64,000 nt of DNA, taken from Piliocolobus tephrosceles (taxonomy: Eukaryota > Chordata > Mammalia > Primates > Cercopithecidae). The translations under genes were made by a program, and so were the position numbers. How positions within the stretch are numbered: the first letter of the stretch is position 1; each line of letters opens with the position of its first letter. The stretch covers positions 159,817,783 to 159,881,782 of the forward strand of contig NC_045436.1 in the NCBI RefSeq assembly GCF_002776525.5, in the 5' to 3' direction. Shown here piece after piece: positions 44,216 through 56,205 of this stretch. Below the pieces are notes generated by a model. It worked only from the letters and a program-made list of their open reading frames with translations, was not told where the DNA came from and did not search any database.

Positions 44216-44275
44216 GGCCACATTCCAACCCACTGGACAGAGAACAGACCCTCAGGCACATTGGAACCATGAGCG

Positions 44276-44621
44276 CCAGCCTCACAGTGGGCTCATCAAG
44301 TGTTTCTTTGGTCTTCATCTCCTAGTTTCATTGATCTTTCTGACTCCTAGATCCTTAAACTTGTAGGCTTAGAGAGGTTGCAGCTTTATGATCGTTGGAT
44401 CTTTCTCCAGTGTGAATTTCTGCTATATTATCGTTAAATAATACATTTTTTAGTTCCCTAATTCAACCAAGTATTGTTCTTTGTGATGGGTTGAAATGTA
44501 TTTCCCCCTTCAAATATGGTAAAGTCCTCACCTTGAGTGCCTCAGAGTGTGCCTTTATTTGGAAATAGGGTGGTTGCAGATGAATTCGTGAAGCCATACT
44601 GGAGTAGAGTAGGCCATTAAC
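44276..44621 (+). repeat. Direct duplication, copy A
   Basis: 346 bp from 'ccagcctcacagtgggctca' to 'aggccattaac', matched colinearly at 46774-47119. It spans non-LTR DNA plus the start of an MLT1, so it is not just two copies of one transposon. Confidence 0.93.
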
Positions 44622-44936
44622 CCAATATTACTGGTGTCCTCATAAGGGAGAAAGGAAACATGGACACCAAGAGAGAGGCACAAAGGGAGAACCTCACATA
44701 AAAATGCAGGCAGATGCATCTACATCTGGGTTGATGTAGATGCATCTACAAAGCCAAGGAATGCCAAAGGTTGCCAGCCCCGACCAAAAGCTCGGAGGAG
44801 GCATGGTAAAGATTCTCCTCCAAACCTGCTAATTCCTTGATTTCAGACATCTAGCCTCCAGAATTGTGAGGAGATAAATGTGTGTTTGAAGCCACCCAGT
44901 TTGTGGTACTTTGCTCTGGCAGCTCTAGCAAACAAA
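44483..44936 (+). mobile_element. MLT1-type LTR
   Basis: 'tgtgatgggttgaaatgtat', 'gcctttatttggaaataggg', 'gtgtcctcataagggagaaa', 'ctagcctccagaattgtgag', 'acccagtttgtggtactttg'. An inverted pair 'gatgcatctac' / 'gtagatgcatc' lies at 44715-44749. Confidence 0.9.
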
Positions 44937-45639
44937 TAAACCTTCCATCACCATGGTTACGGTCTGGTCTCTCTCTCTCTCTCTCTCCCCCCTTAACCCT
45001 TTCCTCTTATCCCCCACAGCAGCTCTGCAGTCCCACTGGCCTCCTTAACCTTGGGGTTTGGGTGGAGTTCCAAGCAAGTTTCTGCCTCAAGGTCTTTGCA
45101 CTTGCTTGCCCTCTTCTCCCTTATGTTCACATGGCCTTTCCTTAGTGATACGTTTTTATGGGGGGGAGAAGCGGTGACGTTTTAAAGAACACATTCACCC
45201 TTCAGGGACTCTGTCCCTGGAAATTGCTGAATTCTGCCCAATATAAAAGGAATCCCTATTAAAAAGTTATACCTAAAATCTCCACAAATACTCACTAGAA
45301 GGCAAACCTTGTGCAAACACATCACTGAGGAGCATACACACTAGAGCTAGATTGAATTGGCCCTGCCATCTTCACTCTTTGATTACCTGTTGCACTGCTT
45401 CATGTCAGAAACTGACTGTCTGGAATTGGAAACTTTACAATATGTCTATCAGAAAAGTTCTTGGTCTCCAGAACTTGTAAAGAGAAGCCAATAATGAATA
45501 TCTCGGTACACTTGAAAAACATAAAACCCTTAAAAAACTGACAAACTTGTTCAGGGCTATAGCAAGAGAACAGGGTTAAAGATAAAGGATCAAGCCAAGA
45601 AGAAACATGACTTATAGAAATGCAAAACCACAAAGAGAG
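44937..45639. other. Unassigned sequence with (TC)n
   Basis: (TC)n at 44968-44988, otherwise nothing recognised. 45380-45640 may belong to the L1 fragment that follows. Confidence 0.35.
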
Positions 45640-46625
45640 CCCACCTCATGTCCATTAGGATGGCTGCTATCAAAAAAACAAATGTTGGTGAGAACAATTG
45701 GGAATGTTAAATGATGCAGCTGCTATGGAAAACTCTATGGGGGTTTCTGAAAAAATTAAACATAGAATTATCATATAACTGAGCAATTCCACTTGTGGGT
45801 ATGCCAAAAGTAATTGAAAGCAGCATCTCAATGAGATATTTGTATACCCGTGTCCGTAGCAGAATTATTCGCAATAGCTAAAAGTAACCCAAAGGTTCAT
45901 CAATGGATGAATGGATTTTTTAAATGTGGTATATACATACAATAGAATATTATTCAGCCGAAAAGGAAGGTTAATTCTGACTCATGCTACAACAAGGATG
46001 AACGTTGAGGATATTACACTAAGTAAAACAAGCTAGTCACAAAATGACACATTTGGCATGAATCCACTTATATGAGGTACCCGGAATAGTCAGGTTCATA
46101 GACATGTCAGATTCATAAGGAAAAGAGAATGGTCATCACCAGGGGCTGAGGAGAGAGGGGAAGGAGGAGTTGTTCAATGGTACAGAGTTTTGCAGGATGA
46201 AAAGAAATCTGCATAACAATGTGAATGTACTTAACACTATTGAACAGCATACTTAAAAACTGGTAAAATAGTCCAGGCACGGTGGTTCATACCTGTAATC
46301 CCAGCACTTTGGGAGGCTGAGGCGGGCAGATCGCCAGAGGTCAGGAGTTCGAGACCAGCCTGGCCAACATGGTGAAACCCCATCTCTACTAAAAAACACA
46401 AAAATTAGCCAGGCATGGTGGCAGTCGCCTGTAATCCCAGCTACTCAGGAGGCTGAGGCAGGAAAACTGCTTGAACCCGGGAGGCGGAGGTTGTAGTGAG
46501 CCGAGATCACACCGTTACATTCCAGCCTGGGCAACAAGAGCGAGACTTCGTTTCAAAAAAAAAAAAAATTGATAAGATAGTAAATATTACACATATTTCA
46601 TCACAATTTTAACAATTTTTCTTTT
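45640..46625 (+). mobile_element. L1M 3' end split by an Alu
   Basis: 'taggatggctgctatcaaaa', 'acttgtgggtatgccaaaag', 'gttcatcaatggatgaatgg', 'atagaatattattcagccga', 'ggtcatcaccaggggctgag': ORF2 C-terminal region and 3' UTR of an old L1, full of stops. After the Alu, 'ttcatcacaattttaacaat'. Confidence 0.9.
46271..46570 (+). mobile_element. AluS SINE
   Basis: 'gtccaggcacggtggttcat' to a poly(A) of about 15, inside the L1M 3' end. Confidence 0.95.
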
Positions 46626-46773
46626 TTTTTCAAAGAAAGAAGAAACATGAGACCAGCGTGTGTGTGTCTGCACGCATGTGTATGCGAATGGAGAAAGAGA
46701 AAGAAAGAATTAAAATATGAAAATCCTGGTGGCTCCTGGTTTCCAGGAGACTGGTTCCTCCATTCAACCTTAA

Positions 46774-47119
46774 CCAGCCTCATGGTGGGCTCATCAAGCG
46801 TTCCTTTGGCCTTCATCTCCTAGTTTCATGGATGCTTCTGACTCCTAGACCCTTAAACTACTAGGCTTAGAGAAGTTGCAGCTTTACGATTGCTGGGTCT
46901 TTTTCCAATGTGAGTTTCTGCTATATTATGGTTAGATAATACATTTTTTTAGTTCCCTAGTTCAACAAAGTATTGCTCTTTGTGACGGGTTGAAATGTAC
47001 TCCCCCCCAAATATGTTAAAGTCCTAACCCTGAGTACCTCAGAGTGAGCCCTTTTTTGGAAACAGGGTGGTTGCAGATGTAATTGTTGAAGCCATACTGG
47101 AATAGGGTGGGCCATTAAC
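46774..47119 (+). repeat. Direct duplication, copy B
   Basis: Matches 44276-44621: 'ctcctagtttcatggatgct', 'agaagttgcagctttacgat', 'tttctgctatattatggtta', 'gttgaaatgtactccccccc'. The MLT1 portion (46976-47119) breaks off at 'ggccattaact', where copy A continues. Confidence 0.93.
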
Positions 47120-47750
47120 TGTATGCCAAGTCATGGTTTGGGCATAGAATGGTGCCACCTGGGCCCATCCCTTCAGCATACACTTTCTGTGAGAGGTGGT
47201 TCCTGAAAAAGAAAGGTATAGATGAGGTGAACATCCCCTCAAGAAACCTAAAATATTTCAAAGCTTAGGACCTGATCTAGACTAGAAATGCCCTACTTAC
47301 CAATAGAGGAATGAATGCCCAGCTCTTTTCAGTTGTTGTTTTGTTTTTCTTTATTGCATTTTAAAGAGGCAATACATATATATTGTGCAAAATTTATAAG
47401 GTATAAAACAGTATATGGCATCAAAGTCAATGTCCCTCCTACCCCAGCCCAGCTACCAGCTTCTCTCCTTCGTGATAACTGCTGATTTCTTTTGCATCTT
47501 TCTAGAGAAAAGTAGATTTACCTCCTCTTCCCTATCTTTTTTTTTTCTTTTACCTAAATGGTAGCACTCTAAACCTATTATTCTATCTCCTAGAGATCAT
47601 TACATGCTAGTATATATATAGATGTGTCTCATTCTTCTCCTTTTTCCCCCTCCTTCTCCTCCTCTGCCTTCTTCCTTTCCTTTCTCCACCTCTTCTTCTC
47701 CTTTTCTTTCCCTTGTAAAGATATATGTATTAATTCATGTAAAGGGCGTT
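47120..47750. other. Unassigned, possibly L1-derived
   Basis: 47345-47530 ('caatacatatatattgtgca', 'ccagcttctctccttcgtga') resembles antisense L1 3' UTR. A C/T-rich tract lies at 47631-47715. Confidence 0.35.
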
Positions 47751-48064
47751 CAATGGTTTAAATATGTGTGTCCCTCCAAAATTCATGTTGGAACTCAAAC
47801 CCCAGTGTGACATCTAATGGGATTAGTGACCCTAAAAAGAGCTGGAGGGAACTAGCTTATGCCCTTTTGCCCTTCTGCCTTCCACCACATGAGGGTGCAG
47901 TAACAAGGTGCCATCGTGAAAGCAGAGTGTCCTTAGCAGACTCTAAATCTGCTGGTGCTTTGATTTTGGACTTCCCAGCCTCCAGAACTGTAAGGAAAAA
48001 ATTTCTGCTCATACAAATTATCCAGCCTCAGTTATTTTGCAATAGCAGCAGGAATGGACTAAGA
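47751..48064 (+). mobile_element. MaLR (MST/MLT1) LTR
   Basis: 'tgtgtgtccctccaaaattc', 'gccttccaccacatgagggt', 'ttcccagcctccagaactgt', 'agcaggaatggactaagaca'. Confidence 0.85.
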
Positions 48065-48129
48065 CAAGGGACCATCATGGGCCTGTGCTCTGATGCCCAC
48101 CTTCAGAATGACCAGCTTTTAAGTCCTCA

Positions 48130-49330
48130 CTACTTCCCTTTTTATTGTTTATTTTTAAAAAATTTCTACCCAAAATAGGGAGACAGGTACTTTAGAGCCC
48201 CATTTACCTATCACCCAGATGCAATAATTATCAAGAATCTGTGACATTTACCTTATCGTTATCCATTTAAAAGTTCTCCTTGTTTCTTTTTCATGGCTCT
48301 TGTATTTTAAGGCAAATCCCGGGCATCAGGTCATTTCATCCCTGCATTTTTCAATATGCAGCTCTAAAACATGTGAATATTGTTTTCATAAAACCACAAA
48401 GTCATGACTGCACCTAACAAAATTCACAATAATTCTTTAATATTGTCTTATGTCTGGTTCATATGCAAATTTCCTAATTGCCTCAAAAGTAAAAATTACA
48501 GGCTGGGAGCAGTGGCTCACGTCCATAATCCCAGCACTTTGGGAAGCCAAGGTGGGTGGATCACCTAAGGTCAGGAGTTCAAGACCAGCCTAGTCAACAT
48601 GGTGAAATCCCATCTCTACTAAAAATACAAAAATTAGCTGCATGTGGTGGCACATGCCTGTAATCCCAGCTACTCAGGAGGCTGAGGCAGGAGAATCGCT
48701 TGAACCCAGGAGGTGGAGGTTGCAGTGAGCTGAGATCACACCAGTATACTTCAGCCTAGGCAACAGAGTAAGACGCCTCAAAAACAAACAAACAAAAAAG
48801 TAAAAATTCCTTTTTCAGCTGGTTTGTTAAAAAAAAAAAAAAAAAGACCCATATATTCCATTTGATAGTTATGACTCTTCATTCTTTTAATCTTGAATAG
48901 CCCCAGTGCCATCTTTACTTCACACCACTGACTTAGAGAAATTGGGTCTGTTGTCCTGGAAAATTTCGCACACTCTGGATTTGTGTCTTTGCCTCTTTGA
49001 TGTGGCATTTAAGTCATTTTACTACTCCCCCATTCCTCCATATTCCCTGTGAATGGAAGCCAGCTCTAGGAGCACAATTGGCATTTTTTGGCAGAAACAC
49101 CTCCGGGTGGGACTTTGTGCTACATATTGTATTACAGCAGGAGACATACAATGTCCTAATTTCAATGATGCTAAGATTGATCATTGGTTCAGGTAGTGAC
49201 AGCTTGATCCCTCTGAAGTCAAGTTCCTCATTAACCTCTCATCTAACATGTTCATTGATAATCCTTGTCTGGATCAATTATTTCTTTAGGAGTTGCAAAA
49301 TGGTGATTTTCTAATTTTCTCATTCTGTCT
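48130..49330 (-). mobile_element. Old L1M-lineage fragment, antisense, split by an Alu
   Basis: 'tttacctatcacccagatgc', 'aacaaaattcacaataattc', 'catatgcaaatttcctaatt', 'acactctggatttgtgtctt', 'gatgctaagattgatcattg' are colinear with a common antisense L1M region. Confidence 0.7.
48502..48798 (+). mobile_element. AluS SINE
   Basis: 'ggctgggagcagtggctcac' to a 'aacaaacaaacaaaa' tail. 'aagtaaaaatt' flanks both sides. Confidence 0.95.
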
Positions 49331-49656
49331 CTGTATATCAGGCAGAATTCTTCTGCCTGTTTTTAAGCAGCCAGAGAACCACCTTAAACACAAATCCTTC
49401 CTCTAAATGACTTAAAGCTACTTTCAAAACTCAAATTCACCCCTAAAAATCCTTGATTCTCTGTCATTGAAGAAAGTCCAAAAACTGTGCCTTCAATTCT
49501 GAAAGCAAGTCTGAGAGAGGAATTCTAAAAATTATCTCACAGGGGTGGCCTTGCCAGTGTACCTGCCTGTCCGGGGTGCCTGATCATGTGGATGTAAAAC
49601 TTCTAAAAGTTCTGCTTAAAACAGAAATCAGTTGCATTGTTTTACCACCATATCCT

Positions 49657-49705
<49 letters not shown>

Positions 49706-50240
49706 GCACACATATGTTGCAAAACAGATCAAGAATTAAATCTAGCAGGGTTTATTTTAGGTGACATTCTTTCAAAAGCTTATGCCCCTGGAACACCCAC
49801 TGGGACATAGACCAGGTGGCTGTGGTGACATAGGGTCCTGCTAAGAGTTCTGGAAAGACCATGGTCAGAACAGCACACACCCTGAAACAATCTTATCCCT
49901 TCAAAAGGGAAGCTAAGAACTAGGCTTTGAAGGAGTCCATGTTTGAACATCCCTCTTGCTCGTAAGCTTTCCTGGATTTGTCAGAGCAAGGCCCTGGTCT
50001 TTCTTTCCTACCTGCTGTCACACTGATGAGAGTAATTGCCCAGAGATCACCTTTGGCTGAAAGGAAACAGGTTTTAGAACATCCCCTGCTGAGGCTGCCC
50101 TCACTTCCATTTGTCTAGTTGACACTTCTTTGCTCTTCTCTGAGCTGCTTGCTTAGGATTAGCTAGACTGAAAGGAAGATGTCATTTTATTTTCACTTAG
50201 GTTAAAAAAATCAATCTCAAAAACAAATCAATTCCAAATG
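49331..50240. other. Unique sequence with a long (CA)n
   Basis: (CA)22 at 49659-49702. No gene recognised. Confidence 0.4.
49659..49702. repeat. (CA)n microsatellite
   Basis: About 22 uninterrupted CA units, the purest dinucleotide run in the window. Confidence 0.97.
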
Positions 50241-51799
50241 CAATAAAATCAGAGGTTGTGAGAGCTGGAAGGGATATGTGGGAACATCTAGGCCATGAGA
50301 CTTGGAATTGTTAGCTCAAAGGGATTATAGAGAGTTTATAATCAATCCTCTATTTACAGATGTGGAAACCAAGGCTCAGGGTGATGGAGGGACTTACCCA
50401 AGATCCCATGGCAAAGCTGAAACTTGATATGGGGTCTTCCCAGGAGATCCAGACCTCCCCTCCCTCACTCTTTACACATTAGGAGAAAGAGGTCCAGAAG
50501 GGGACATGTGATTGGTCCATGATGGAAGAATTAGGCACTAAGAATCTACTACATGCCAGGTCCCATGCTTGGCGTGTAATTACATCACACTGCTTCCAGA
50601 ATGAATGAATACGTCTTTCATGCTATTCTTCATATACCACGTGGCTGTTTCCCACAGAGAAGCTCTTTTGGTGTTGTAAATACTCAGCATTTTTTCATTG
50701 CAGCTAATTTATCTTCTAATGGATAAAATCCTATTCACTATGCTTTTTAAGGAAAATTTTGGCTTTATCAAAATATTCTCCAGATGAAACAACAATCCCG
50801 TATTCCCCAAAGTATGTCATTCCATTCCAGTGTAAAGGGAGAACACGAAACCGAGAGTCTTGAGGCCCAAGTTCTAGCCTCATCCTTCACTCCCAGCCCA
50901 TCGGCCTTGGCCAAGCCCCTTGGCCTTTCCCAGCCTCAGATGCCTCCTGTGTAGAATGAGGGGATTGGATTAGTTTAGTGGTTTCTAAATGTGCTTACAC
51001 AGAAAGTTTCTGCTTATAGATTCCTTCAAACACCAGTGCCTTTGATTAATTAATACGTTGTCTTGCTTCTTCGTAAAAATCAATCACACATCCACCACTG
51101 TAATAGCTTTTGATCAGAATAATAGACTACAAGAAGGTGATATGCCTCCAACCTCCAACAGTGAACATTAACATTTAGCCCACACGGTTTTGTCATAGGC
51201 AAATGGATGATTTCTCTCAGCCTTTCAGAATATTGAGAACAGTTTTTCGATTTCCTTACTACCTTGAAGGAACACCATCCATAACCCACCCCAAGAAGTC
51301 TTGAGATCTACTGGGCGAAGAGAGTTCTATAGTCCCTCTGGTTCTAAAATTCTTAAGTGAGTGAATCCTGCAAGCTTCCTCAGGGTAAATATTTGAGGTT
51401 TCACCTACTAGTCAGTCTTAAAGCCTAGTTCTAAGAATGCGGCTTGCAATCCTCATACTTCAAACCAGGAGACTAGCTTGGTCTGGGTTCCTTTGGGCTT
51501 AAGGGAGAGACTGAAATGAGGCTAGAGTTCCATGTTGTTTATTTGGGAGATGATGCAGAAAGGTGGAGGAGGGACAGGAAAGAGAAGAAAATCAGTTAAG
51601 TCAGTGGAGTGCCGCTGTGCACAACTGAGGCTATCCCACAAGGGGCAAGGAAGCTGGGGTGTTTCTCCATCAAATTCCATCCCAGCTGGTTGAAAGTTGT
51701 CACTTGGGGTGAACTCCCTAGCAATTCTGACCTGCCCCATGAGTACATGGTGAGAGACCCAGGATGTATCTTCTTGGTGGGTGATGTCCCACTCACATC
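50241..51799. other. Mostly unique, with weak old repeats
   Basis: 50320-50460 ('tatttacagatgtggaaacc') and 50850-50970 ('cccagcctcagatgcctcct') look MIR-like. 50530-50580 resembles an L2 end. 51530-51720 resembles the unnamed repeat at 26575. No gene recognised. Confidence 0.35.
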
Positions 51800-51815
51800 C
51801 CCTCTACCTACTCTT

Positions 51816-51903
51816 TTTTTTTTTTTTTTTTTTTTTTTTTGAGACAGAGTCTCACTCTGTCGCCCAGGCTGGAGTGCAGTGGCGCGATCTCAGCTCACTG
51901 TAA
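51816..51903 (-). mobile_element. 5'-truncated Alu with 16-bp duplication
   Basis: T25 followed by 63 bp of antisense Alu ending 'cagctcactgtaa'. CCCTCTACCTACTCTT flanks it exactly (51800-51815 and 51904-51919). The perfect duplication and long tail suggest a fairly recent insertion. Confidence 0.96.
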
Positions 51904-52014
51904 CCCTCTACCTACTCTTAGATGACCTCCAGGGTAGGTGGAGGGGATGTGGGTGGGACATCAACAACATTTGCCAGAGAGTCGAACAGAAAGCATCTCA
52001 CTGTTAAAATTCAT

Positions 52015-53450
52015 GATGAGTATCTATCCATTCATCCAACAAGTACTAATTACCAAGCTCTGTTGTGATGGCTTGGATACATCAATGAACAGAAGAGACA
52101 TGGATTCCTGAACTTGTGGAATGTACATTCTAACAGGTGAAGAAAGACACAGTAATATACCCAATAAGTAAGTGAATTATACAGTGTTACAGAATAACGT
52201 TCACATTAAATATGTAAACTCTACAGTACTATAAGAGGGTGAGGGAATCAGGAGTGGCAGTTTCTGGGTTGAGGGCATTTAACTATGGTGATTTAAATGT
52301 AAATGGCAATTTAAATATGGTGATTAAGGAGCCTCTTGGAGAACAGATTTGAAGGAGGTAATGGAATGAGCCATGGGAAAATCTGGTAGGAGAGAACTCC
52401 AGATGCAGAGAATGAACTCCTTGAGGGGGAAACATGTACATGCTGGATGAATTTCTGAAATAGTCCAGAGGCCATTGCATCCTGAGCAGGGAGAACAACA
52501 GACAGTAATAGGATGTGAAGTCAGAGGTGGTAGAGCTCAGATCACAGAAGATGTTCTGAGCCTTTGGCTTTTCTTGCAAGGGCAATGGAAGACATTGAAG
52601 GCTTCTGGGAGGAAGAGAGACAGGATCTGCCTTGTGTTCTAATAGGATCTCTCTTACTACCGTGCACAGAATGGGCTGAAGTGGGGTGTGCGAGTAATCC
52701 ACACTGCATAACAAATTACCACAGGGTTAGCAGCATACAATATCTCAGTTTCCTGCATCAGTAGTCCAGGCATGGGTTAGCTGGGTCCTTGCTCAAGGTC
52801 TCTCCAGACTGAAATTAAGGCTCAAGATCCTCTCCCAAGCTCACTGGCTTGAATCTAATCCTTGGTCGGCAGAATCTAATCCTTTGTTGTGGCTGTAGGA
52901 CTGAGATCCCATTTTCTTGCCAGCTGTTGTCTGAGGATGGCTCTAAGATCCTGGAGGCCACTTTCAGGTCGTTGCCATGTGGCCCCCTCCATAGACAGTT
53001 AACAAGCCTAACAGAATTCCTCTTATAGCTCAAATCTCTTCCTTCAGAAAGGACCGAGTCCCTTTGAAGGGCTCACCTGACTAGGTAGAGAACAACCAAG
53101 ATACTCCTCAAAGTCAGCCAATTAGTAACTTAATCATGGATGCAACATCCATGGGATTTCAAAGTTCCCCCTACAGTCAGGGGAGGCCAAGACACACGGC
53201 CGTCACCGAATTCTGTCGATCACAGGGACAAAGTAGAAGAACAGTTCTGTCAGGAGGTTGTCGTCGAAATCCAGGTGAGAGCAGCCAGGGGCTTAGGTGG
53301 TGAGGATAACGGTGGAGGTGATGAGAAGGCTTCAGTGTGTGGATTCGGATGGTTGAGGCCCCTGGATTCCTGCCAGATTGGTCCTCAGGTGTAAGGAAAA
53401 GCAGAGAAAGGATGATGCGAGGATTTTAGCCTGAGCTGAAGGTGGGAGGG
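52015..53450 (-). mobile_element. Long antisense L2 split by an MLT1
   Basis: 'cattcatccaacaagtacta', 'ttgtggaatgtacattctaa', 'gggcaatggaagacattgaa' before the insertion. 'ctgtcaggaggttgtcgtcg', 'aaatccaggtgagagcagcc', 'ggtggaggtgatgagaaggc' after it. Part of the reverse-transcriptase region, antisense and degraded. Confidence 0.85.
52686..53175 (-). mobile_element. Old MLT1-type LTR, antisense, nested in L2
   Basis: 'gcataacaaattaccacagg', 'catgggttagctgggtcctt', 'tgtaggactgagatcccatt', 'tcttgccagctgttgtctga', 'taacttaatcatggatgcaa'. Confidence 0.7.
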
Positions 53451-53559
53451 AGTCACCACTTGCTGGGACTGGGTGTAGCCAACATCCCTCGCACCCGTGT
53501 ACCGAGCACCGGGTGCTCCTCCCCTATTGCTCATGGACTCTTCAAAGAGGGGTGTGGAG

Positions 53560-53745
53560 TGGGGAGGCGTTATCCTCATTTTATTTTCTTTTGAGTAAAG
53601 GAAGGAAGGGGAGGAAAGGGGCTTCCTCATTTTAGAGATTAGAAAATTGAATTAGAAAGAGATTAAGGAGTTCCTCCGACGTCATAGAGTTGGTAAGTAG
53701 AGCCAGGATCTGTGCTTGGGTGGTCTTAATTTCAGAGTTCTTATC
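53560..53745 (-). mobile_element. MIR SINE, antisense
   Basis: 'gcgttatcctcattttattt', 'gagttcctccgacgtcatag', 'ttggtaagtagagccaggat'. Confidence 0.6.
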
Positions 53746-53747
53746 TT

Positions 53748-54016
53748 TTTTTTTTTTTGGGGGGGGGGGGTTCTGTCGCCCAGGCTGGAGTGCAGTGGCA
53801 CAATCCCGGCTCACTGCAACTTCCGCCTTCTGGGTTCAGGTGATTCTCCTGCCTCAGCCACCCAAGTAACCAGGATTACAGGCACCCACCACCACGCCTG
53901 GCTAATTTTGGTATTTTTAGTAGAGATGGGGTTTCGCCACATTGGCCAGGCTGGTCTGGAACTCCTGATATCAAGTGATCTGCCTGCCTTGGCCTCTGAA
54001 AGTGCTGGGATTACTT
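53748..54016 (-). mobile_element. AluS SINE, antisense, ends altered
   Basis: T11 followed by G11 replaces the usual 'gagacagagtctcgc' start. The far end stops at 'gtgctgggattac', lacking the last ~25 bp. Confidence 0.92.
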
Positions 54017-54308
54017 ACTTTTAACAATTGTTCTATCACTTTCTGTGAATGTTTCTCTAAAATGAAATCTCTTTGTTTCATAGGACCATGGCATTAGCTA
54101 GAGGCTGAACGTCTTCCTCAGATTTACCCTTGTGGGAAGGTGGGCAGAGATAAACCTGTGGAGGAAACGTCAGCCCAGCGTATCTACGCACAGCCCTCAG
54201 AATACCATTAGTGCCTTCCTGCACCTCTCCATCCCTCTGTCCATCTTCAATCCTTGTAGGACACCCTTTTCTCTTCGGCTAGCTAAACACTACAATTATT
54301 TCCAGGCC

Positions 54309-54585
54309 TTTTATTTTTTAAGACGGAATCTCACTCTGTCACTCAGGCTGAAGTGCAGTGCCATGACCATGGCTCACTGTGGCCTCGACCTCTCAAGCTC
54401 AAGTAATCCTCCCACCTCAGCTTCCCAAGCAGCTGGGACTACAGGCATGCAGCACCACACCTGCTAATTTTTTTATTTTTTGTAGAGAGAGGATCTTACC
54501 AGGTTGCTCAGGCTGGTCTTCAATTCCTAGGCTCAAGCATTCCTCTCACCTGGGATTACTGGCATGAACCACTGTGCCTGGCCTC
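54309..54585 (-). mobile_element. AluJ SINE, antisense
   Basis: 'aagacggaatctcactctgt', 'gcctcgacctctcaagctca', a small deletion at 'cattcctctcacctgggatt', and an end at 'accactgtgcctggcc'. Confidence 0.9.
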
Positions 54586-54756
54586 CAGATCAATTTTAAA
54601 TGTTTTCCTCCACAGAAGCCTTCCTCTGATCTTACCAGCTTTGAGGGATCACTTCCCTCTTTGGCTTTTTATAAGCATGTACTGTTCACTTTCCATGAAA
54701 TGGCATGGCTACCTTGTGTTGTGATTGTTACCAATAGACATTGCCGTGCACCTACC

Positions 54757-55125
54757 GTACTCCTTTGCTAGGGCTGCCATGACAAAGAACCACAACCAGG
54801 GTGGCTTCAACAATGGAAATTCACTTTCTCACAATTCTGGACGCTGGAAGTCTAAAATCAAGGTATTGGCAGGGTTGGTTTCTTCTAAGGTCTTTCTCCT
54901 TGGCTTGTAGATGGCTGTCTTCTCTCTATGTCTTCATACAGTCATCCCTCTGTGTGTTTGGTCCTAATTTTCTTTTCATTGGATTTGGGCCCACCCTAAT
55001 GACGTTGTTTTTGTTTGTTTGTTTGTTTGTTTTGTTTTTTCTTAATTACCTCTCTGAAGACCCTATCTCCAAATATAGTCACATTCATAGGGATTTTGAG
55101 GGGACACAATTCAGCTCCTAATACC
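54757..55125 (-). mobile_element. MLT1-type LTR, antisense
   Basis: 'gctagggctgccatgacaaa', 'cacaattctggacgctggaa', 'gaagaccctatctccaaata', ending 'caattcagctcctaata'. (TTTG)n at 55005-55040 lies inside. Confidence 0.88.
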
Positions 55126-56168
55126 TGCCATATCTGTGTGATAGTGTTAGGCATTCTAGAGACTAGAGAAGCAACTGCTCTCATTTGTCTTCCTGCTCCT
55201 TTACTGAAAACACATCCAGGAGGCCAGGGCCTTGGGGACTAGCTGTAGCAAGGCCTCTGACACTCACTCCCTGCAATTACTCACATTGCCCCTGAAAGCC
55301 ACTGCGTCTGGCAAGAGCTGGTGCAGAGTTAATGGGGAGCTGAAACTGAACAAGGAGTCACACATTTAGTCATTGAAAAAATGGAAGCAACCCTTTGGGG
55401 ATTCTCAGTCCACTGCCCAACTTGTTCCACAACTCATGGACCTACCTTTCAAAGGGCAGAGACCATTGAAAACTGGTGCTTCTCTCTTGATTATAAAAAC
55501 CAAAGAATGGTTTTGTGCTCGGGCACTTTATGTCTGCAATGTGAGTCCATATCGAAGGAGAGGAAAAATAAAAATAAAAAATAGCCATCTTAGAAAGCAG
55601 ATTTTGCTTATTTCACAAGATGAAGCACCAGAGCTGCCATTTTCCTAGTAATTTCAAAACCAGACGTTGGCTATTATGTTTTTCTAAACACAGTTGTCTT
55701 CAGTAGGATTGCTCAGAGGGAGTGTACCCCTTTGGGTTTTCACTCAACCCAGCAAAGGCGGCAAGCTGTGTGCCCCTTATACATGTTTACCAGCATCCCA
55801 TTTATGAGGCTTAAGTGGCTCTGATGTTTTCCAGGGCACAGATACTAGCAGAAAAGTACAGACGTTGGCAACTCACATTTGCCCAGATTGATTCCACATC
55901 TGCCTTAAGTGCACTGCTTCCTCTGATACAACCATGCTTTTTCTCCGCTTGCGAGACAGTGCATGCTATATTAGAGGTTGAAAAATAAAGGGGGTGTTTT
56001 AGGAAAGAGGAAAAACAAGTGAAAGATTAGCCTGATGTCCAGAGAACTGCTGTGGGATACTCTTCCTTCTTTGAAGAAAACTGAATAACTTTGCTAAGTT
56101 ATAAAACGTTTCAACTCTAGCTGTTTTGTTCACACTGCACAATCCATTAGTGGTGAAAATCTTGTTAC

Positions 56169-56205
<37 letters not shown>

